DNA of 64,000 nt from Corynebacterium uberis. GTDB lineage: Bacteria; Actinomycetota; Actinomycetes; Mycobacteriales; Mycobacteriaceae. The notes under the pieces are model-generated. The model was not told where the DNA came from, searched no databases, and saw nothing but the letters and a program-made list of their open reading frames with translations. The position numbers and the translations under genes were made by a program. Of the stretch, positions 1 through 11,193 are shown piece after piece (positions within the stretch are counted from its first letter, which is position 1; every line of letters begins with the position of its first letter). The stretch lies in contig NZ_CP085051.1 in NCBI RefSeq assembly GCF_020616335.1, forward strand, positions 1,488,001 to 1,552,000. The letters are read 5' to 3'.

Positions 1-2679
<2,679 letters not shown>

Positions 2680-2767
2680 TGCTCTCCTCTGGTGTTAGTC
2701 CTGAGAGCCAGTGCCGGTGACCCGGCAGGGTTCTCAGGAACGGTTCTTGACGTTCATCGCTGATGCT

Positions 2768-3142
2768 TCATCGGGTGCTCATCAGTGTTCGGTCTTCCTT
2801 TTCCTTGTTGTTCGCGTTGCGCACAGGGTCCTTCGCTTCAAGGAATGCACGCACGCGACTCGTATCCACCGGGGCGGATACCTTCAGGGCGCGCGCTATG
2901 GCGCGCCTCTTCTCAGCCAGGTCGAGTGCGTCGAGCGTGGGCGTGATCCACGCGCCTCGCCCGGGGGCGCGACGACGTGGATCAGGCACAATCATGTGGG
3001 AATCAGCGGGATCCGCCGTCAACCTCAAAAGCTCAGCTTCGGGATGACGGGTCCGCGTGGCAATGCAGGTGCGCACTCGCGTGGTGCTTGTCGACGTCGC
3101 GGCGCGCTGCGCGCCAGCGGTGCGTTCGACCATGCGGTGCAT
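2768..3142 (-). CDS. ylxR: YlxR family (DUF448) RNA-binding protein
   Basis: Small basic protein of the YlxR family, normally encoded between nusA and infB. The family motifs are visible: VRTCIATR (family form RTCIGCR), then VPDPRRRAPGRGAW, the GRGA turn of the fold. The ATG at 3142 is chosen because an AGGAG lies four bases upstream; an in-frame ATG nine bases downstream and starts further upstream are also possible. It gives about 124 residues. infB follows after about 90 bases. Unusually, nusA is not directly upstream: about 2.4 kb of unrelated sequence intervenes, so ylxR-infB needs its own promoter or long readthrough. Confidence 0.85.
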   Translation of the reverse strand: MHRMVERTAGAQRAATSTSTTRVRTCIATRTRHPEAELLRLTADPADSHMIVPDPRRRAPGRGAWITPTLDALDLAEKRRAIARALKVSAPVDTSRVRAFLEAKDPVRNANNKEKEDRTLMSTR

Positions 3143-3842
3143 CCATCTCCTGATCATTCCGGCGGAATTGTTAACCATCCCCCACGCGTATCGACGCGCC
3201 GGAACCACAGCCCCACTTTTCGGGGGCGGGCACGACGCGCTTGTCACACAGGGCCGCCGAACATGTTACGCGATCGCCCAAGATTTTTGTAGTTTGCACA
3301 GGCTGCCGCTGGCTCTAGCCGCAATGCGCCCGGGAATTGTGTGGGACACTTTGCTGTAACCCTGCACTCCGCGGCTGTAACCGTGCCCGATGGGGACCCT
3401 AAACGCGAAAAGCTATGCGCGTTGTCGATCCGGACCCCCTCACGTCTGCAGATCAACCCGCACCGAAGCAGCTGTGCGTTCCGCCGCCTTGAGTAGCAGC
3501 AACCCAGGCCGCCCGTGCTGAGGCAATTCCCGTGGCTCTGTATCAGTTGGGTCCTTCGCAGCATGTTGAGGCCATTACCCCGCAGGCGGAACTGAAGTGG
3601 ATCACCGGGGATCACGTCCTTCTCGCATGGGGTGAGCAGCGTGCCCGGCAACATGCACCCACGCTAACTGGCACGATGGCCGCAAACTCCACGGAGAAGT
3701 GGATACACGTAGTGCGGTTACGTGTGGTTAAGAGCCAACGCTCCCATGACACATTCACAGTCGCTGATCTACATCGCTCATTGCGTTTAGCTAGGTAACA
3801 ACGGACCCAAAACGCGAGACAAAACCATAAGCATCTGCTTCT

Positions 3843-3863
3843 GGTAGCCTACAATAGGCTACC
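3843..3863. repeat. Perfect 9-bp inverted repeat with 3-base loop
   Basis: The arms GGTAGCCTA (3843-3851) and TAGGCTACC (3855-3863) pair perfectly around a CAA loop. No T-run follows on either strand, so it does not look like an intrinsic terminator. It could be an operator or a remnant of mobile DNA. Confidence 0.6.
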
Positions 3864-3919
3864 GGTGGAGCGGTCCCAATTATCACGCCTGCAAACAAAA
3901 GGGCAGCACAGATGAAGCG

Positions 3920-3934
3920 CCCCCCCCCCCCCCC
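3920..3934. repeat. Homopolymeric C tract (15 C)
   Basis: Fifteen consecutive C residues. The tract sits in the short plus-strand frame that opens at ATG 3912, after a weak AAAGGG, and in a minus-strand frame. Runs this long are prone to slippage and also to sequencing error. In the plus direction none of the tract lengths I tried (14, 15, 16) gives a long protein. Confidence 0.85.
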
Positions 3935-4017
3935 AAAGCTAAACGTCGTTGCAGACCATGGCCAGTACGTGGGACGACACCAGTATCCTCCTCGAAACCA
4001 AAGAACAGAAAGCACCC

Positions 4018-4158
4018 ATGTTCGACCGAAAGAATGTCCCTCTCGTCCTACTTAGCTTGGTTTTGGCCATTACCACTCAGCACTGGGTACTCCTTGTAGC
4101 GATCATTGCAATCGGGGTCATCCCCCCGCTTTTCCGCGCCTACTGGGGTAATCGATAG
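4018..4158 (+). CDS. Possible small membrane peptide (46 aa)
   Basis: Unrecognised. It starts at ATG 4018 with MFDRKNVPLVLL and reads as two hydrophobic stretches (about residues 7-20 and 22-38) ending in a basic-aromatic tail (FRAYWGNR), as in a small two-helix membrane peptide. The frame stays open upstream to a TTG at 3949, but that extension is hydrophilic and has no better start. The ribosome site is poor. It lies between the poly-C tract and the secreted-protein gene of the islet. It could be chance, because hydrophobic stretches are common in short frames. Confidence 0.3.
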   Translation: MFDRKNVPLVLLSLVLAITTQHWVLLVAIIAIGVIPPLFRAYWGNR

Positions 4159-4565
4159 CGATGAGACTGCGAGATTCACACGGAGCTCAGGATTCCCCAC
4201 ATGCACTACCCACCGCTGAGTCAGCCGCTCGACCTGCACGACCTACGCATCCCACCACCACGATCCGAAGCCTATGGCCACGCCACCCGCCCCGATCAGC
4301 AAGGCCACGAGCCTATCGTTAGCACCTTCACAAGCGTGCCCACCAATCACAGTTGCAGCTGCCACTGCACCTGCGCCGCCTCCAGTGCATTTTGAGCGTG
4401 TGAGCACCTCGGACAGCGCTCCTCGCCGACACACAGGGACTCATCGCCTACTCCGGAACGTACAGCGCATATTACTTCGTAGGCTGATCCGTCCCAGGAT
4501 GTAACACCACACCCGATTCTGGGGATGACTCAAGTAAACGCCCGTCACTTCAAACGGAGATCCTT

Positions 4566-5012
4566 ATGCGACGCTTGTCCCGCGCACTAGCAGCCACCGC
4601 CCTCCTCATCGCCACCACCAGCGCAACCGCCGCCAACGCACTTGAGGCCTCACCTGAGTTGCCCCCGGCAGACCGCCCCTACCACGAGGTCACCGACCAG
4701 CCCGTCTACTCGCCCTACGGCAAGACAGTCCACTGCCTGTTCACCCGCGACTACATCAGCCGCGGCACCTGCTACCAGCAGCGCCCAGACGGACAGTGGG
4801 TGCACATGGTCAACATGGATCCGGCGCTTGTCTACCCCGTGTGGGAGGACCCCGAGGCGCTCTTCGCCTCCCTGCCCCGCGAGGCGCAGCTCCAGCTCCG
4901 CAAGATCTACGGCATCGCTGGACTCGTTCTGAACCCGGGGACGGGCCCAGACATTCTGTTCAGCCCCGCCATCATCGAGCTCATAACGATGCCTGCTGAG
5001 GACTTCGCCTAG
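4566..5012 (+). CDS. Small secreted protein, two cysteines, unknown function
   Basis: Unrecognised 148-residue exported protein. The ATG is preceded by a good GGAG spaced about six bases away. Residues 1-25 form a Sec signal peptide: a basic MRRLSR start, an Ala/Leu/Thr-rich core and a likely cut after ANA. The mature part carries SPYGK, two cysteines (C57 and C69) that could form a disulfide, the run QRPDGQW, and a VWEDP segment. The C-terminus is moderately hydrophobic but has no clear anchor. A degenerate tandem paralogue follows 116 bases downstream, so this is the surviving member of a duplicated pair. It is transcribed against nusA and ylxR. I assign no function. Confidence 0.75.
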   Translation: MRRLSRALAATALLIATTSATAANALEASPELPPADRPYHEVTDQPVYSPYGKTVHCLFTRDYISRGTCYQQRPDGQWVHMVNMDPALVYPVWEDPEALFASLPREAQLQLRKIYGIAGLVLNPGTGPDILFSPAIIELITMPAEDFA

Positions 5013-5128
5013 GAGGCCTTAAGCTCGGCGATTTCCCGCAATTCGCGCAACTTTCGAAGCAGATCACACACCGGCTCCTCACTCGTGTTCTAGCCACGTA
5101 GAAATCACCGCCTACGGAGGAGAGACCC

Positions 5129-5560
5129 ATGGGGAGATTCCCTCGTACACTGACAGCCGTCGCAGGCAGTTTAACCATCACCACTAACAACGCAACAACC
5201 GCCAGCGCACTCAAAACCTCTGCTACACCCCCACAGTCGCCATACCCGTCCAGTTACCAGACTGTAGAAGCCCTGCAGATTTTGAGTCCCTACGGCAATC
5301 AAGCTTCATGCCGAGTAGACGGCAGGGCGCAATATACGGACTGCTTATAAGAACGGCCCCAAGGGGAGTAGGCCCGCCCTGTCGGACTACCTGGCCTTGG
5401 CGCTATTTGCCCGGCATGGGAGGATCCCGTCCTAAACCTGGAGCTTCTTGCATCACTCATTCTGCAGGGAGCTCCAGCGGGAAGCCTGAGTGCTGTGGCC
5501 TCTAATACAGCTAGCACGCGCATCAGACGCATCGCCCAAAGAAGCACTCAGGTTGGTTAG
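5129..5560 (+). pseudogene. Decayed tandem paralogue of the secreted protein
   Basis: It starts at ATG 5129 behind a strong GGAGGAGA site and encodes a signal-peptide-like start followed by SPYGNQASC, which matches SPYGKTVHC of the upstream gene. The frame then meets TAA at 5348 and TAG at 5369. Read through those stops, the same frame continues as RPQGE, later PAWEDP, and ends with TAG at 5558-5560. The distance from the second cysteine to WEDP is exactly the same in both copies (29 codons counting both ends), so decay is by point mutation, not frameshift. The second stop falls where the intact copy has Trp. Total length is 144 codons against 149. Only a truncated 73-residue product could be made. 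Confidence 0.75.
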
Positions 5561-5604
5561 GCCCTCCCAACTGTTACAACGAACGCCCTCGTTGTTTGGG
5601 TGAA

Positions 5605-6636
5605 TCACTCCGCGTCTGAATGGATATCGATTTTCCACCCGGTCAGCCGCGCAGCCAGGCGCGCGTTTTGGCCCTCGCGGCCAATGGCCAGGGACAGCTG
5701 GTAGTCCGGGACGATCACGCGCGCGGATTGTTCCTCCGCGTTGAGGATCTCCACGCGGACCACCTTAGAGGGAGCGAGGGCGTGCGCGATGAAGTCGGCT
5801 GGGTTCTCCGAATAATCGATCAGGTCGATCTTCTCGCCGCCGAGCTCATCCATGATGGTGCGCACCCGCTGGCCGCGCGGGCCAATGCACGCGCCCTTGG
5901 CGTTGATGCCGCGCACCTTCGGGGCCACGGCCACCTTGGAGCGGTGCCCGGCCTCCCGGGCGATGCCCACGATCTCCACGGCGCCGTCCGCGATCTCCGG
6001 GACTTCCAGCTCGAAGAGGCCGCGAACCAGCTCCGGGTGGGTGCGGGACAGGTTGATCTGGAGATTGCGCGGCCCGCGGTTGACCCCAACAACAAATGCC
6101 TTGACGCGGTCTCCGTGCTTGAGCTTTTCGCCAGGAATCTGCTCGGCGGGAAGCAGGATGCCGTCCTGGGGATCGTGCTCGGTGCCCAGTTCCACGACGA
6201 CGATGCCGCGCTCATTGGCCCGCGCATCACGCTGCACAACGCCAGAGACCACGGTCTGCTCAAGATGCTGGTAGGCATCGAAAGCTACGCCGGTTTCCGC
6301 CTCACGCATCTTCTTGATGATGGAATCGCGCACCGCGGTGGCGCCGATGCGGCCAAAGTTATCCGGGGTGTCGTCGTAGTGGCTGAGTTCTTCGCCCTCC
6401 GGGCCGAACTCGGTGACGATCACGCGCACGGCACCAGTCTGCGGATCAATGTCCACCCGCGCCTTCTCCGTGGAGCCGCCCTCTTCAGCAGTGGCGGTAT
6501 CCCCCTGGCTCGCGCCGACCCCCCGATAGGTGCGATACGCCGAAAGCAACGCCCCGGCGATGGTGTAAAGCAGGTCCTCGACCGGAATTCCGCGTTCGGA
6601 TTCGATCGTGGCAAGCGCACCCATATCGATATTCAC
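5605..6636 (-). CDS. nusA: Transcription termination/antitermination factor NusA
   Basis: Binds RNA polymerase and nascent RNA and modulates pausing, termination and antitermination. The 343-residue protein has the NusA N-terminal domain (about 1-130), an S1 domain (about 130-200, [16 protein letters not shown]) and two KH domains, with [20 protein letters not shown] in the first and [20 protein letters not shown] in the second. It lacks the acidic C-terminal repeats of the enterobacterial protein, as is usual in actinobacteria. The GTG start overlaps the rimP stop by 4 bases (GTGA), so the two are translationally coupled. The usual downstream gene, ylxR, is displaced by the 3143-5604 islet. 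Confidence 0.97.
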   Translation of the reverse strand: MNIDMGALATIESERGIPVEDLLYTIAGALLSAYRTYRGVGASQGDTATAEEGGSTEKARVDIDPQTGAVRVIVTEFGPEGEELSHYDDTPDNFGRIGATAVRDSIIKKMREAETGVAFDAYQHLEQTVVSGVVQRDARANERGIVVVELGTEHDPQDGILLPAEQIPGEKLKHGDRVKAFVVGVNRGPRNLQINLSRTHPELVRGLFELEVPEIADGAVEIVGIAREAGHRSKVAVAPKVRGINAKGACIGPRGQRVRTIMDELGGEKIDLIDYSENPADFIAHALAPSKVVRVEILNAEEQSARVIVPDYQLSLAIGREGQNARLAARLTGWKIDIHSDAE

Positions 6637-7208
6637 TTATCATCCTCCTGCCAAGCGATGGCGTTATCAAAGTCGGTTCTGGTGAGCTCCAGCTGCGCCT
6701 CCGGCGGCTGGGCGAACTCAATTTGTACCACTGCCTTGTAGGGCGAGTCCAAATCCAGGACCCGCACCTGCGGGGTCTTGCCCGTCGTTGAGACCAGGAC
6801 CACCCGATCCGCCGCGGCAGACACATCCCCGATGCGCCACACCCCATCCACCTGCTGTCCCGCGATATCTGTGCCAGTAACGCGCACCAGTCGATGGCGT
6901 GCGCGCCGCCAGTGCCGCGGCGCGTTCAGTGGCGCATCCACCCCCCGGGAGGTGACCTCCAGGGTGTAGCCGGCGCCGAAGTTGAGCTCTCCGGCGGCCT
7001 CGGCGGCGTCGAAAAGCGTGGAAATCTCCTGCGATACCGCTTCCAAATGGTCTAAATCTGGCTGTTGATCAGCATCAACGGCCACTCGGACGAGGGACTT
7101 CTTCCCGGCGCGCGTGACCACTACGCCCTCTAGATCCCATCCATGGGGGCGGAGGACAACGTGCAGCCGATCTGTCAGCTCTTCGACGGTAGGGAATGCC
7201 ATAGCCAC
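6633..7208 (-). CDS. rimP: Ribosome maturation factor RimP
   Basis: Needed for maturation of the 30S subunit. The 191-residue product has the RimP pattern: an N-terminal alpha-beta domain with the strand DLEGVVVTRAGKKSLVRV, then LEAVSQEISTLFDA and the YTLEVTSRGVDAPL motif, which is highly characteristic. The C-terminal SH3-like part follows (VLVSTTGKTPQVRVLDLD). It is the first gene of the rimP-nusA pair; its TGA overlaps the nusA GTG. The divergent lipoprotein gene starts 34 bases away, so promoters for both directions must lie in or near that gap or inside the coding ends. Confidence 0.95.
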   Translation of the reverse strand: MAMAFPTVEELTDRLHVVLRPHGWDLEGVVVTRAGKKSLVRVAVDADQQPDLDHLEAVSQEISTLFDAAEAAGELNFGAGYTLEVTSRGVDAPLNAPRHWRRARHRLVRVTGTDIAGQQVDGVWRIGDVSAAADRVVLVSTTGKTPQVRVLDLDSPYKAVVQIEFAQPPEAQLELTRTDFDNAIAWQEDDK

Positions 7209-7241
7209 TACCCTAGCGCCGCAGCCGGTAAGGTCTTGCCT

Positions 7242-8219
7242 GTGCCGTGGTTGTCTTCGCGTTCCCTGTCCCTGCGCCCCACTCGTCGCCGAGTGCTGGG
7301 TGCCTGCTGTGCCGTCGCCGTTGGCTTAAGCCTTGCCTCCTGCACTGTGGAGGAGACGTCACCAAAGGTCTCTGGGGCCATGGATAGGGTCTTTGGCCCA
7401 CGTCCGGACTCCGCCGTGATGGCGCTGGCGCATCTGGCTCGTACGGATTCGCAGGCGGCACCGGATGGGTCTTTTGCTGCCCTCCGGGCTGCCCAAGCTG
7501 ACAGCCTGGTTGCGGAAGCCGCGCGCCTGTGTGGAACCTTCCCCGATGGGCAGGCTCCGCAGTCCTGTGATCTCACACAGGAGCAGAACACAGAACAGGA
7601 TGCGCAGGCCTCCGCGTCACCTGAGGCCGCCGACGCCGCCCGTCCGGATCAGGCCCTGCGTGTCACCGCCGATGCCCTCGTGCGCGTCCCCGAGCAGTCG
7701 CGTGGCCTTGTAGCCACCCAGGCAGTCGAGCTCGCCGGGTATCTCCTGGACACCGCCAAGAAGGAGCCGAGCGAGGATCCGCTGTCCGAATACACCTTTG
7801 GGCTGCTGGACAGCTCGCAGGCCACCGCCGTCCTCGACGCGGATTCAGCGGCGGTTGCGGATATGCTCAGCCGCGAATACGCCCTCGAATATGGCCTTAC
7901 CCAGGCGCAGGCGTTCATCGATTCCTCCCAGGCCGGGGCGCTGCGCCGCACCGTGGCCGCGCACCTGGCCTGCATTGGCATGCTCAATGAGCTTTCGGCG
8001 CACGCAGGGAGCACCACGAGTGCCACTCCCACGCCGGTATCCCCCGCCCCCGGATACTTGTTTAGCGCGATCCCCGAACCCACTGACGCGCAGACTGCGG
8101 CAGCCTTTGTCTCTCAGGCCGCCGAGCAGACCGCTGCCGCGTGGACGGCCAGCGCGGCGGGCGCCCACAGCGCCGAGTGGGTCATCATTGCTGCCCTGAG
8201 CGCCGCGTATCTGCGCTAG
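7242..8219 (+). CDS. Lipoprotein with DUF4439 (ferritin-like) domain
   Basis: Predicted exported lipoprotein of about 325 residues. The start is GTG 7242, after GGTAAGG; upstream in-frame codons would run antisense into rimP. An RRR basic stretch and a hydrophobic core lead to a lipobox, LASC, so the cysteine would be lipidated. The mature N-terminal half is Ala/Asp/Gln-rich with helical stretches. The C-terminal half (from about EDPLSEYTFGLLDSSQA to the end) is an all-helical domain resembling DUF4439, the ferritin-like family often encoded next to rimP in corynebacteria. That assignment rests on context and pattern, not on a search. Function unknown. Confidence 0.75.
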   Translation: MPWLSSRSLSLRPTRRRVLGACCAVAVGLSLASCTVEETSPKVSGAMDRVFGPRPDSAVMALAHLARTDSQAAPDGSFAALRAAQADSLVAEAARLCGTFPDGQAPQSCDLTQEQNTEQDAQASASPEAADAARPDQALRVTADALVRVPEQSRGLVATQAVELAGYLLDTAKKEPSEDPLSEYTFGLLDSSQATAVLDADSAAVADMLSREYALEYGLTQAQAFIDSSQAGALRRTVAAHLACIGMLNELSAHAGSTTSATPTPVSPAPGYLFSAIPEPTDAQTAAAFVSQAAEQTAAAWTASAAGAHSAEWVIIAALSAAYLR

Positions 8220-8233
8220 CGCCCAGGCTCCGG

Positions 8234-8596
8234 CTACGCCTGCGGGTCTTTCCAGATCTTCCAGCCGCCGGAGATCAGCGGCAGCTGCAGGGGCAGGCGG
8301 CCCCAGCCGATGGCCTTGTGCCACCAGGTCTTCTTGTTCCAGTCGACGGCCATCTGGAAGTTCGCCGGCCACACCGCCACCATGAGTGCCGCGGTGGCCA
8401 AACCGCCGGCGCGGCGGGCCTTGTCCTGCGGTGCGGCCAGCAGCCCGGCGCACGCGAGTTCGCCCACGCCGGAGGCGTAGGTCCAGAAACGCGCCGATCC
8501 GGGGACCTGCTTGGGAACAATGCTGTCAAAGGGCTCCGGGCGGAGGAAGTGGAGCACGCCGGCCCCGCCGAGGAGGCCAATCAAAAACTTTCTCAT
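8234..8596 (-). CDS. DoxX-like small membrane protein
   Basis: About 120 residues, starting at ATG 8596 (MRKFLIGLLGGAGVLHFL). Several hydrophobic segments and the pattern GVLHFLRPEPFD...ASGVGELACAGLL...GGLATAALMVAVWPANFQMA fit the DoxX/DoxX-like family of four-helix membrane proteins, whose function is poorly defined. An upstream in-frame start would add nine residues. It is convergent with the lipoprotein gene (14 bases between stops) and lies downstream of proS on the same strand. It may be co-transcribed with proS, since only about 50 bases separate them, although an imperfect GC-rich inverted repeat sits in that gap. Confidence 0.75.
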   Translation of the reverse strand: MRKFLIGLLGGAGVLHFLRPEPFDSIVPKQVPGSARFWTYASGVGELACAGLLAAPQDKARRAGGLATAALMVAVWPANFQMAVDWNKKTWWHKAIGWGRLPLQLPLISGGWKIWKDPQA

Positions 8597-8644
8597 GGTC
8601 CCCAAGCCTAGCCCCTGCGTCACTAGTGACCACCCGGGCGCAGG

Positions 8645-10414
8645 CTAGCTGCGGGACTGCGCCTCCTGGACCAGTTGGCGGACAGTGTCGTTGATCTCGC
8701 CGACCGGCACCTGTGAGGTCTTGCCGCCGCGCACGCGCAGCTCCACGTTGCCCTCGGCGAAGTTGCGGCCGAGCACCACGATGAACGGCATGCCCAGCAG
8801 CTCAGCGTCCTTGAACTTCACGCCCGGGCTGACCTTGGGGCGATCATCAAACAGGACGTCTAGTCCCGCCGCGCTGAGCTGATCGGCAACGTCACCGGCG
8901 GCCGCCACCGCTGCGGCGTCCTTGTTCGCGGCCACCACGTGCACCTGGTAGGGCGCCGCGGCCACGGGCCAGATCAGGCCCTTGTCATCGTGGTGCTGCT
9001 CGGCGAGCACACCCACCAGGCGGGACACCCCCACCCCGTAGGAGCCCATGGTGGGCACGGCGCGCTTACCGTTTTCGTCGAGGATCTGCACGTCGAAGGC
9101 CTCGGTGTACTTGCGGCCCAGCTGGAAGATGTGGCCGATCTCGATGCCGCGGGCCAGCGTGAGGGTGCCCTGCCCGTCGGGTGCCGGGTCGCCTTCCTTG
9201 ATCTCGGCGACCTCGACGGTGCCATCGGGGGTGAAGTCCCGGCCGCAGACCATGCCGACGACGTGGTGGTTCTTCTCATCAGCGCCGGTGATCCAGGAGC
9301 TTCCTTCCACGACGCGGGGGTCGGCCAGGACCCGCACGCCGTTGGCTGCCAGCGCCTTCGGCCCCACGTAGCCCTTGACCAGGAAGGGGTTGTCCTTGAA
9401 GGTGTCCTCGTCGGCAAGGGCAACCTCCGCCGGCTCGAAGGAGGCCTCCAGGCGTTTGACGTCCGCCTCCCGGTCACCGGGAAGCAGAATGCCGGTCAGC
9501 TCGGGCTCGCCGCCTGGTTGGGTGACGGTGACCACGAGGCACTTGAGGGTATCGGACAGCTCGACCGGGCGGCCGTCGATAGTAATTCCCGCATCGCGGG
9601 CCCACGCCACCAGGGTGTCCATGGTGGAGGCATCTGGGGTCTCGTGCACCGTGGCCTCCGGTTGCCCCGCGATGGGCTGAGCCGCAGGCACCTGGGTGAC
9701 CACTGCCTCGACATTGGCGGCGTAGTCGCCCTGCGTGGCGCGCACGAAGGTGTCCTCGCCGGTCTCGGCGTAGGCCAGGAACTCTTCGGAGGCGGATCCG
9801 CCCATCGCCCCGGAGGTGGCCGCGCAGATGGCGTAGTCCACCCCCAGGCGATCGAAGATGCGCTGGTAGGCGCCGCGGTGGCGCGCATAGGATTCGTCCA
9901 GCCCGGCGTCATCCATGTCGAAGGAGTAAGAGTCTTTCATCACAAACTCGCGGCCGCGCAGGATACCTGCGCGCGGGCGCTCCTCGTCGCGGTACTTGGT
10001 CTGCACCTGGTAGAGGGTGACCGGGAAATCCTTGTAGGAGGAGTAGAGGTCCTTGACCGCGGAGGTGAACATTTCCTCATGGGTGGGCCCCAGCAGCATG
10101 TCTGCGCCCTTGCGGTCTTTGAGTCGCAGCAGCGAGTCGCCGTATTCGGTCCAGCGGTGGGACACCTCGTAGGGCTCGCGCGGCAGCAGGGCCGGGAAGA
10201 GTAGCTCCTGGGCGCCGATGCCGTCCATCTCCTCGCGCACAACTGACTCGATGCGCCGCAGGGTGCGCAGGCCCAGCGGCAGCCAGGAGTACACGCCGGG
10301 GGCCACGCGGCGCACGTAGCCGGCTCTGACCAGCAGCTTGTGGCTAGGGACCTCAGCGTCGGCGGGATCCTCGCGCAGCGTGCGCAGAAACAGGGTGGAA
10401 AGGCGCGTAATCAT
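8645..10414 (-). CDS. proS: Prolyl-tRNA synthetase
   Basis: Class II aminoacyl-tRNA synthetase that charges tRNA-Pro. The 589-residue protein has the bacterial ProS order: a catalytic core beginning [30 protein letters not shown], motif 2 ([17 protein letters not shown]), an inserted editing (YbaK-like) domain roughly 230-390, motif 3 ([16 protein letters not shown]) and a C-terminal anticodon-binding domain. Length matches the family. The ATG at 10414 opens divergently from yaaA, with only 32 bases between the two starts. Confidence 0.97.
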   Translation of the reverse strand: MITRLSTLFLRTLREDPADAEVPSHKLLVRAGYVRRVAPGVYSWLPLGLRTLRRIESVVREEMDGIGAQELLFPALLPREPYEVSHRWTEYGDSLLRLKDRKGADMLLGPTHEEMFTSAVKDLYSSYKDFPVTLYQVQTKYRDEERPRAGILRGREFVMKDSYSFDMDDAGLDESYARHRGAYQRIFDRLGVDYAICAATSGAMGGSASEEFLAYAETGEDTFVRATQGDYAANVEAVVTQVPAAQPIAGQPEATVHETPDASTMDTLVAWARDAGITIDGRPVELSDTLKCLVVTVTQPGGEPELTGILLPGDREADVKRLEASFEPAEVALADEDTFKDNPFLVKGYVGPKALAANGVRVLADPRVVEGSSWITGADEKNHHVVGMVCGRDFTPDGTVEVAEIKEGDPAPDGQGTLTLARGIEIGHIFQLGRKYTEAFDVQILDENGKRAVPTMGSYGVGVSRLVGVLAEQHHDDKGLIWPVAAAPYQVHVVAANKDAAAVAAAGDVADQLSAAGLDVLFDDRPKVSPGVKFKDAELLGMPFIVVLGRNFAEGNVELRVRGGKTSQVPVGEINDTVRQLVQEAQSRS

Positions 10415-10446
10415 GCCTTGAGACTCTACCCGCTAGGGTGTTGGCC

Positions 10447-11193
10447 ATGCTGATTGTGCTGCCGCCTTCTGAGACGAAGCGTGCCGGCGGCACCGGGAGC
10501 CCGCTGGAGTTGGACCGACTCTCCTTTGCCAGCCTCAACCCGGTGCGCGCCCAGATTGCCAGGGACCTGTCCGCCCTGCCGGTGGACCGCGCTATAGAGG
10601 TGCTGAAGATCTCTGCGCGCCTGCGCGCTGAGGCGCAGGCCAACACCGAATTGTTCTCCTCGCCCACCATGCCCGCCATCGAGCGCTACACGGGGGTGCT
10701 TTTCGACGCCCTCGACGCCGCCTCGCTGCCCGCCGCAGCGCGGTCGCGCATCACCATCGGCTCCGCACTTTTTGGCGTGGTGGCAGCACACGACCTCATC
10801 CCCCACTATCGCCTGTCTGGCACCACCAAGCTGCCCCGCCCCGATGGCACGACACCCACCATGAAGGCGCGCTGGACGCCGCTGCTCACCGAGGCGTTGA
10901 GCGGCTGCGACGGCCTGATCGTGGACCTGCGCTCGGGGGCTTACCAGCAGCTTGGGCCCGTGCCCGGCGCGCTGACCGTCCGCGTGGAGTCCGTGCGCCC
11001 GGATGGCTCGCGCAAGGTGGTCAGCCACTTTAACAAGCGGTATAAGGGCCAGTTGGCGCGGGCCTTGGCGCTGGCTCCAACCCCGGCCGAGACTCCCGAC
11101 GAGGTGGCCGCCATCGCCGAGCAGGCGGGGCTGACGGTGGAGCATTCCGGCCCAACGCAGCTGACCGTCGTCGTCGCCGGCGATCCTGCTTAG
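10447..11193 (+). CDS. yaaA: YaaA family (DUF328) peroxide stress protein
   Basis: About 248 residues, starting MLIVLPPSETKR; PPSETK is the signature N-terminus of the YaaA/DUF328 family. In E. coli YaaA is linked to peroxide resistance through lowering of free intracellular iron; here the role is inferred from family only. Further family motifs are KLPRPDGTTPTMKARW, VDLRSGAYQQL and VVSHFNKRYKG. The ATG at 10447 is preferred over a GTG three codons upstream because it matches the family start. The 3' end overlaps the convergent ABC permease stop by 4 bases. Confidence 0.88.
   Translation: MLIVLPPSETKRAGGTGSPLELDRLSFASLNPVRAQIARDLSALPVDRAIEVLKISARLRAEAQANTELFSSPTMPAIERYTGVLFDALDAASLPAAARSRITIGSALFGVVAAHDLIPHYRLSGTTKLPRPDGTTPTMKARWTPLLTEALSGCDGLIVDLRSGAYQQLGPVPGALTVRVESVRPDGSRKVVSHFNKRYKGQLARALALAPTPAETPDEVAAIAEQAGLTVEHSGPTQLTVVVAGDPA

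Larger units (their letters stand above)
3143..5604. other. Islet separating nusA from ylxR-infB
   Basis: This stretch lies inside what is normally a tight nusA-ylxR-infB cluster. Its only convincing coding sequences are on the plus strand, against the flanking genes: a secreted-protein gene (4566-5012) and its decayed copy (5129-5560). A possible 46-residue membrane peptide (4018-4158) is weaker. From 3143 to 4017 there is no recognisable gene: the open frames are short, lack good ribosome sites and resemble no family I know. The stretch does contain a 9-bp perfect hairpin (3843-3863) and a run of 15 C (3920-3934). No transposase, integrase or terminal repeats were seen, so how it arose is unknown. 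Confidence 0.6.

Noticed and set aside
3244..3654. 136-codon minus-strand frame in the islet
   Set aside because: Cys/Arg-rich without pattern, no ribosome site, overlaps the other weak frame.
3490..3798. Open plus-strand frame in the islet (VALYQLGPSQHVEAITPQAE...)
   Set aside because: It reads somewhat like real protein but has no ribosome site or family, and follows an in-frame stop at 3487. Perhaps a remnant; not strong enough to call.
5620..6741. 373-codon open frame on the plus strand
   Set aside because: Antisense to nusA and the end of rimP. No recognisable motif.
8607..8648. Imperfect inverted repeat between the DoxX-like gene and proS
   Set aside because: Only partly paired (CTAGCC.CCTGCG against CGCAGG.CTAG) with no T-run; may be a weak terminator but not called.
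8939..10204. 421-codon open frame on the plus strand
   Set aside because: Antisense shadow of proS.
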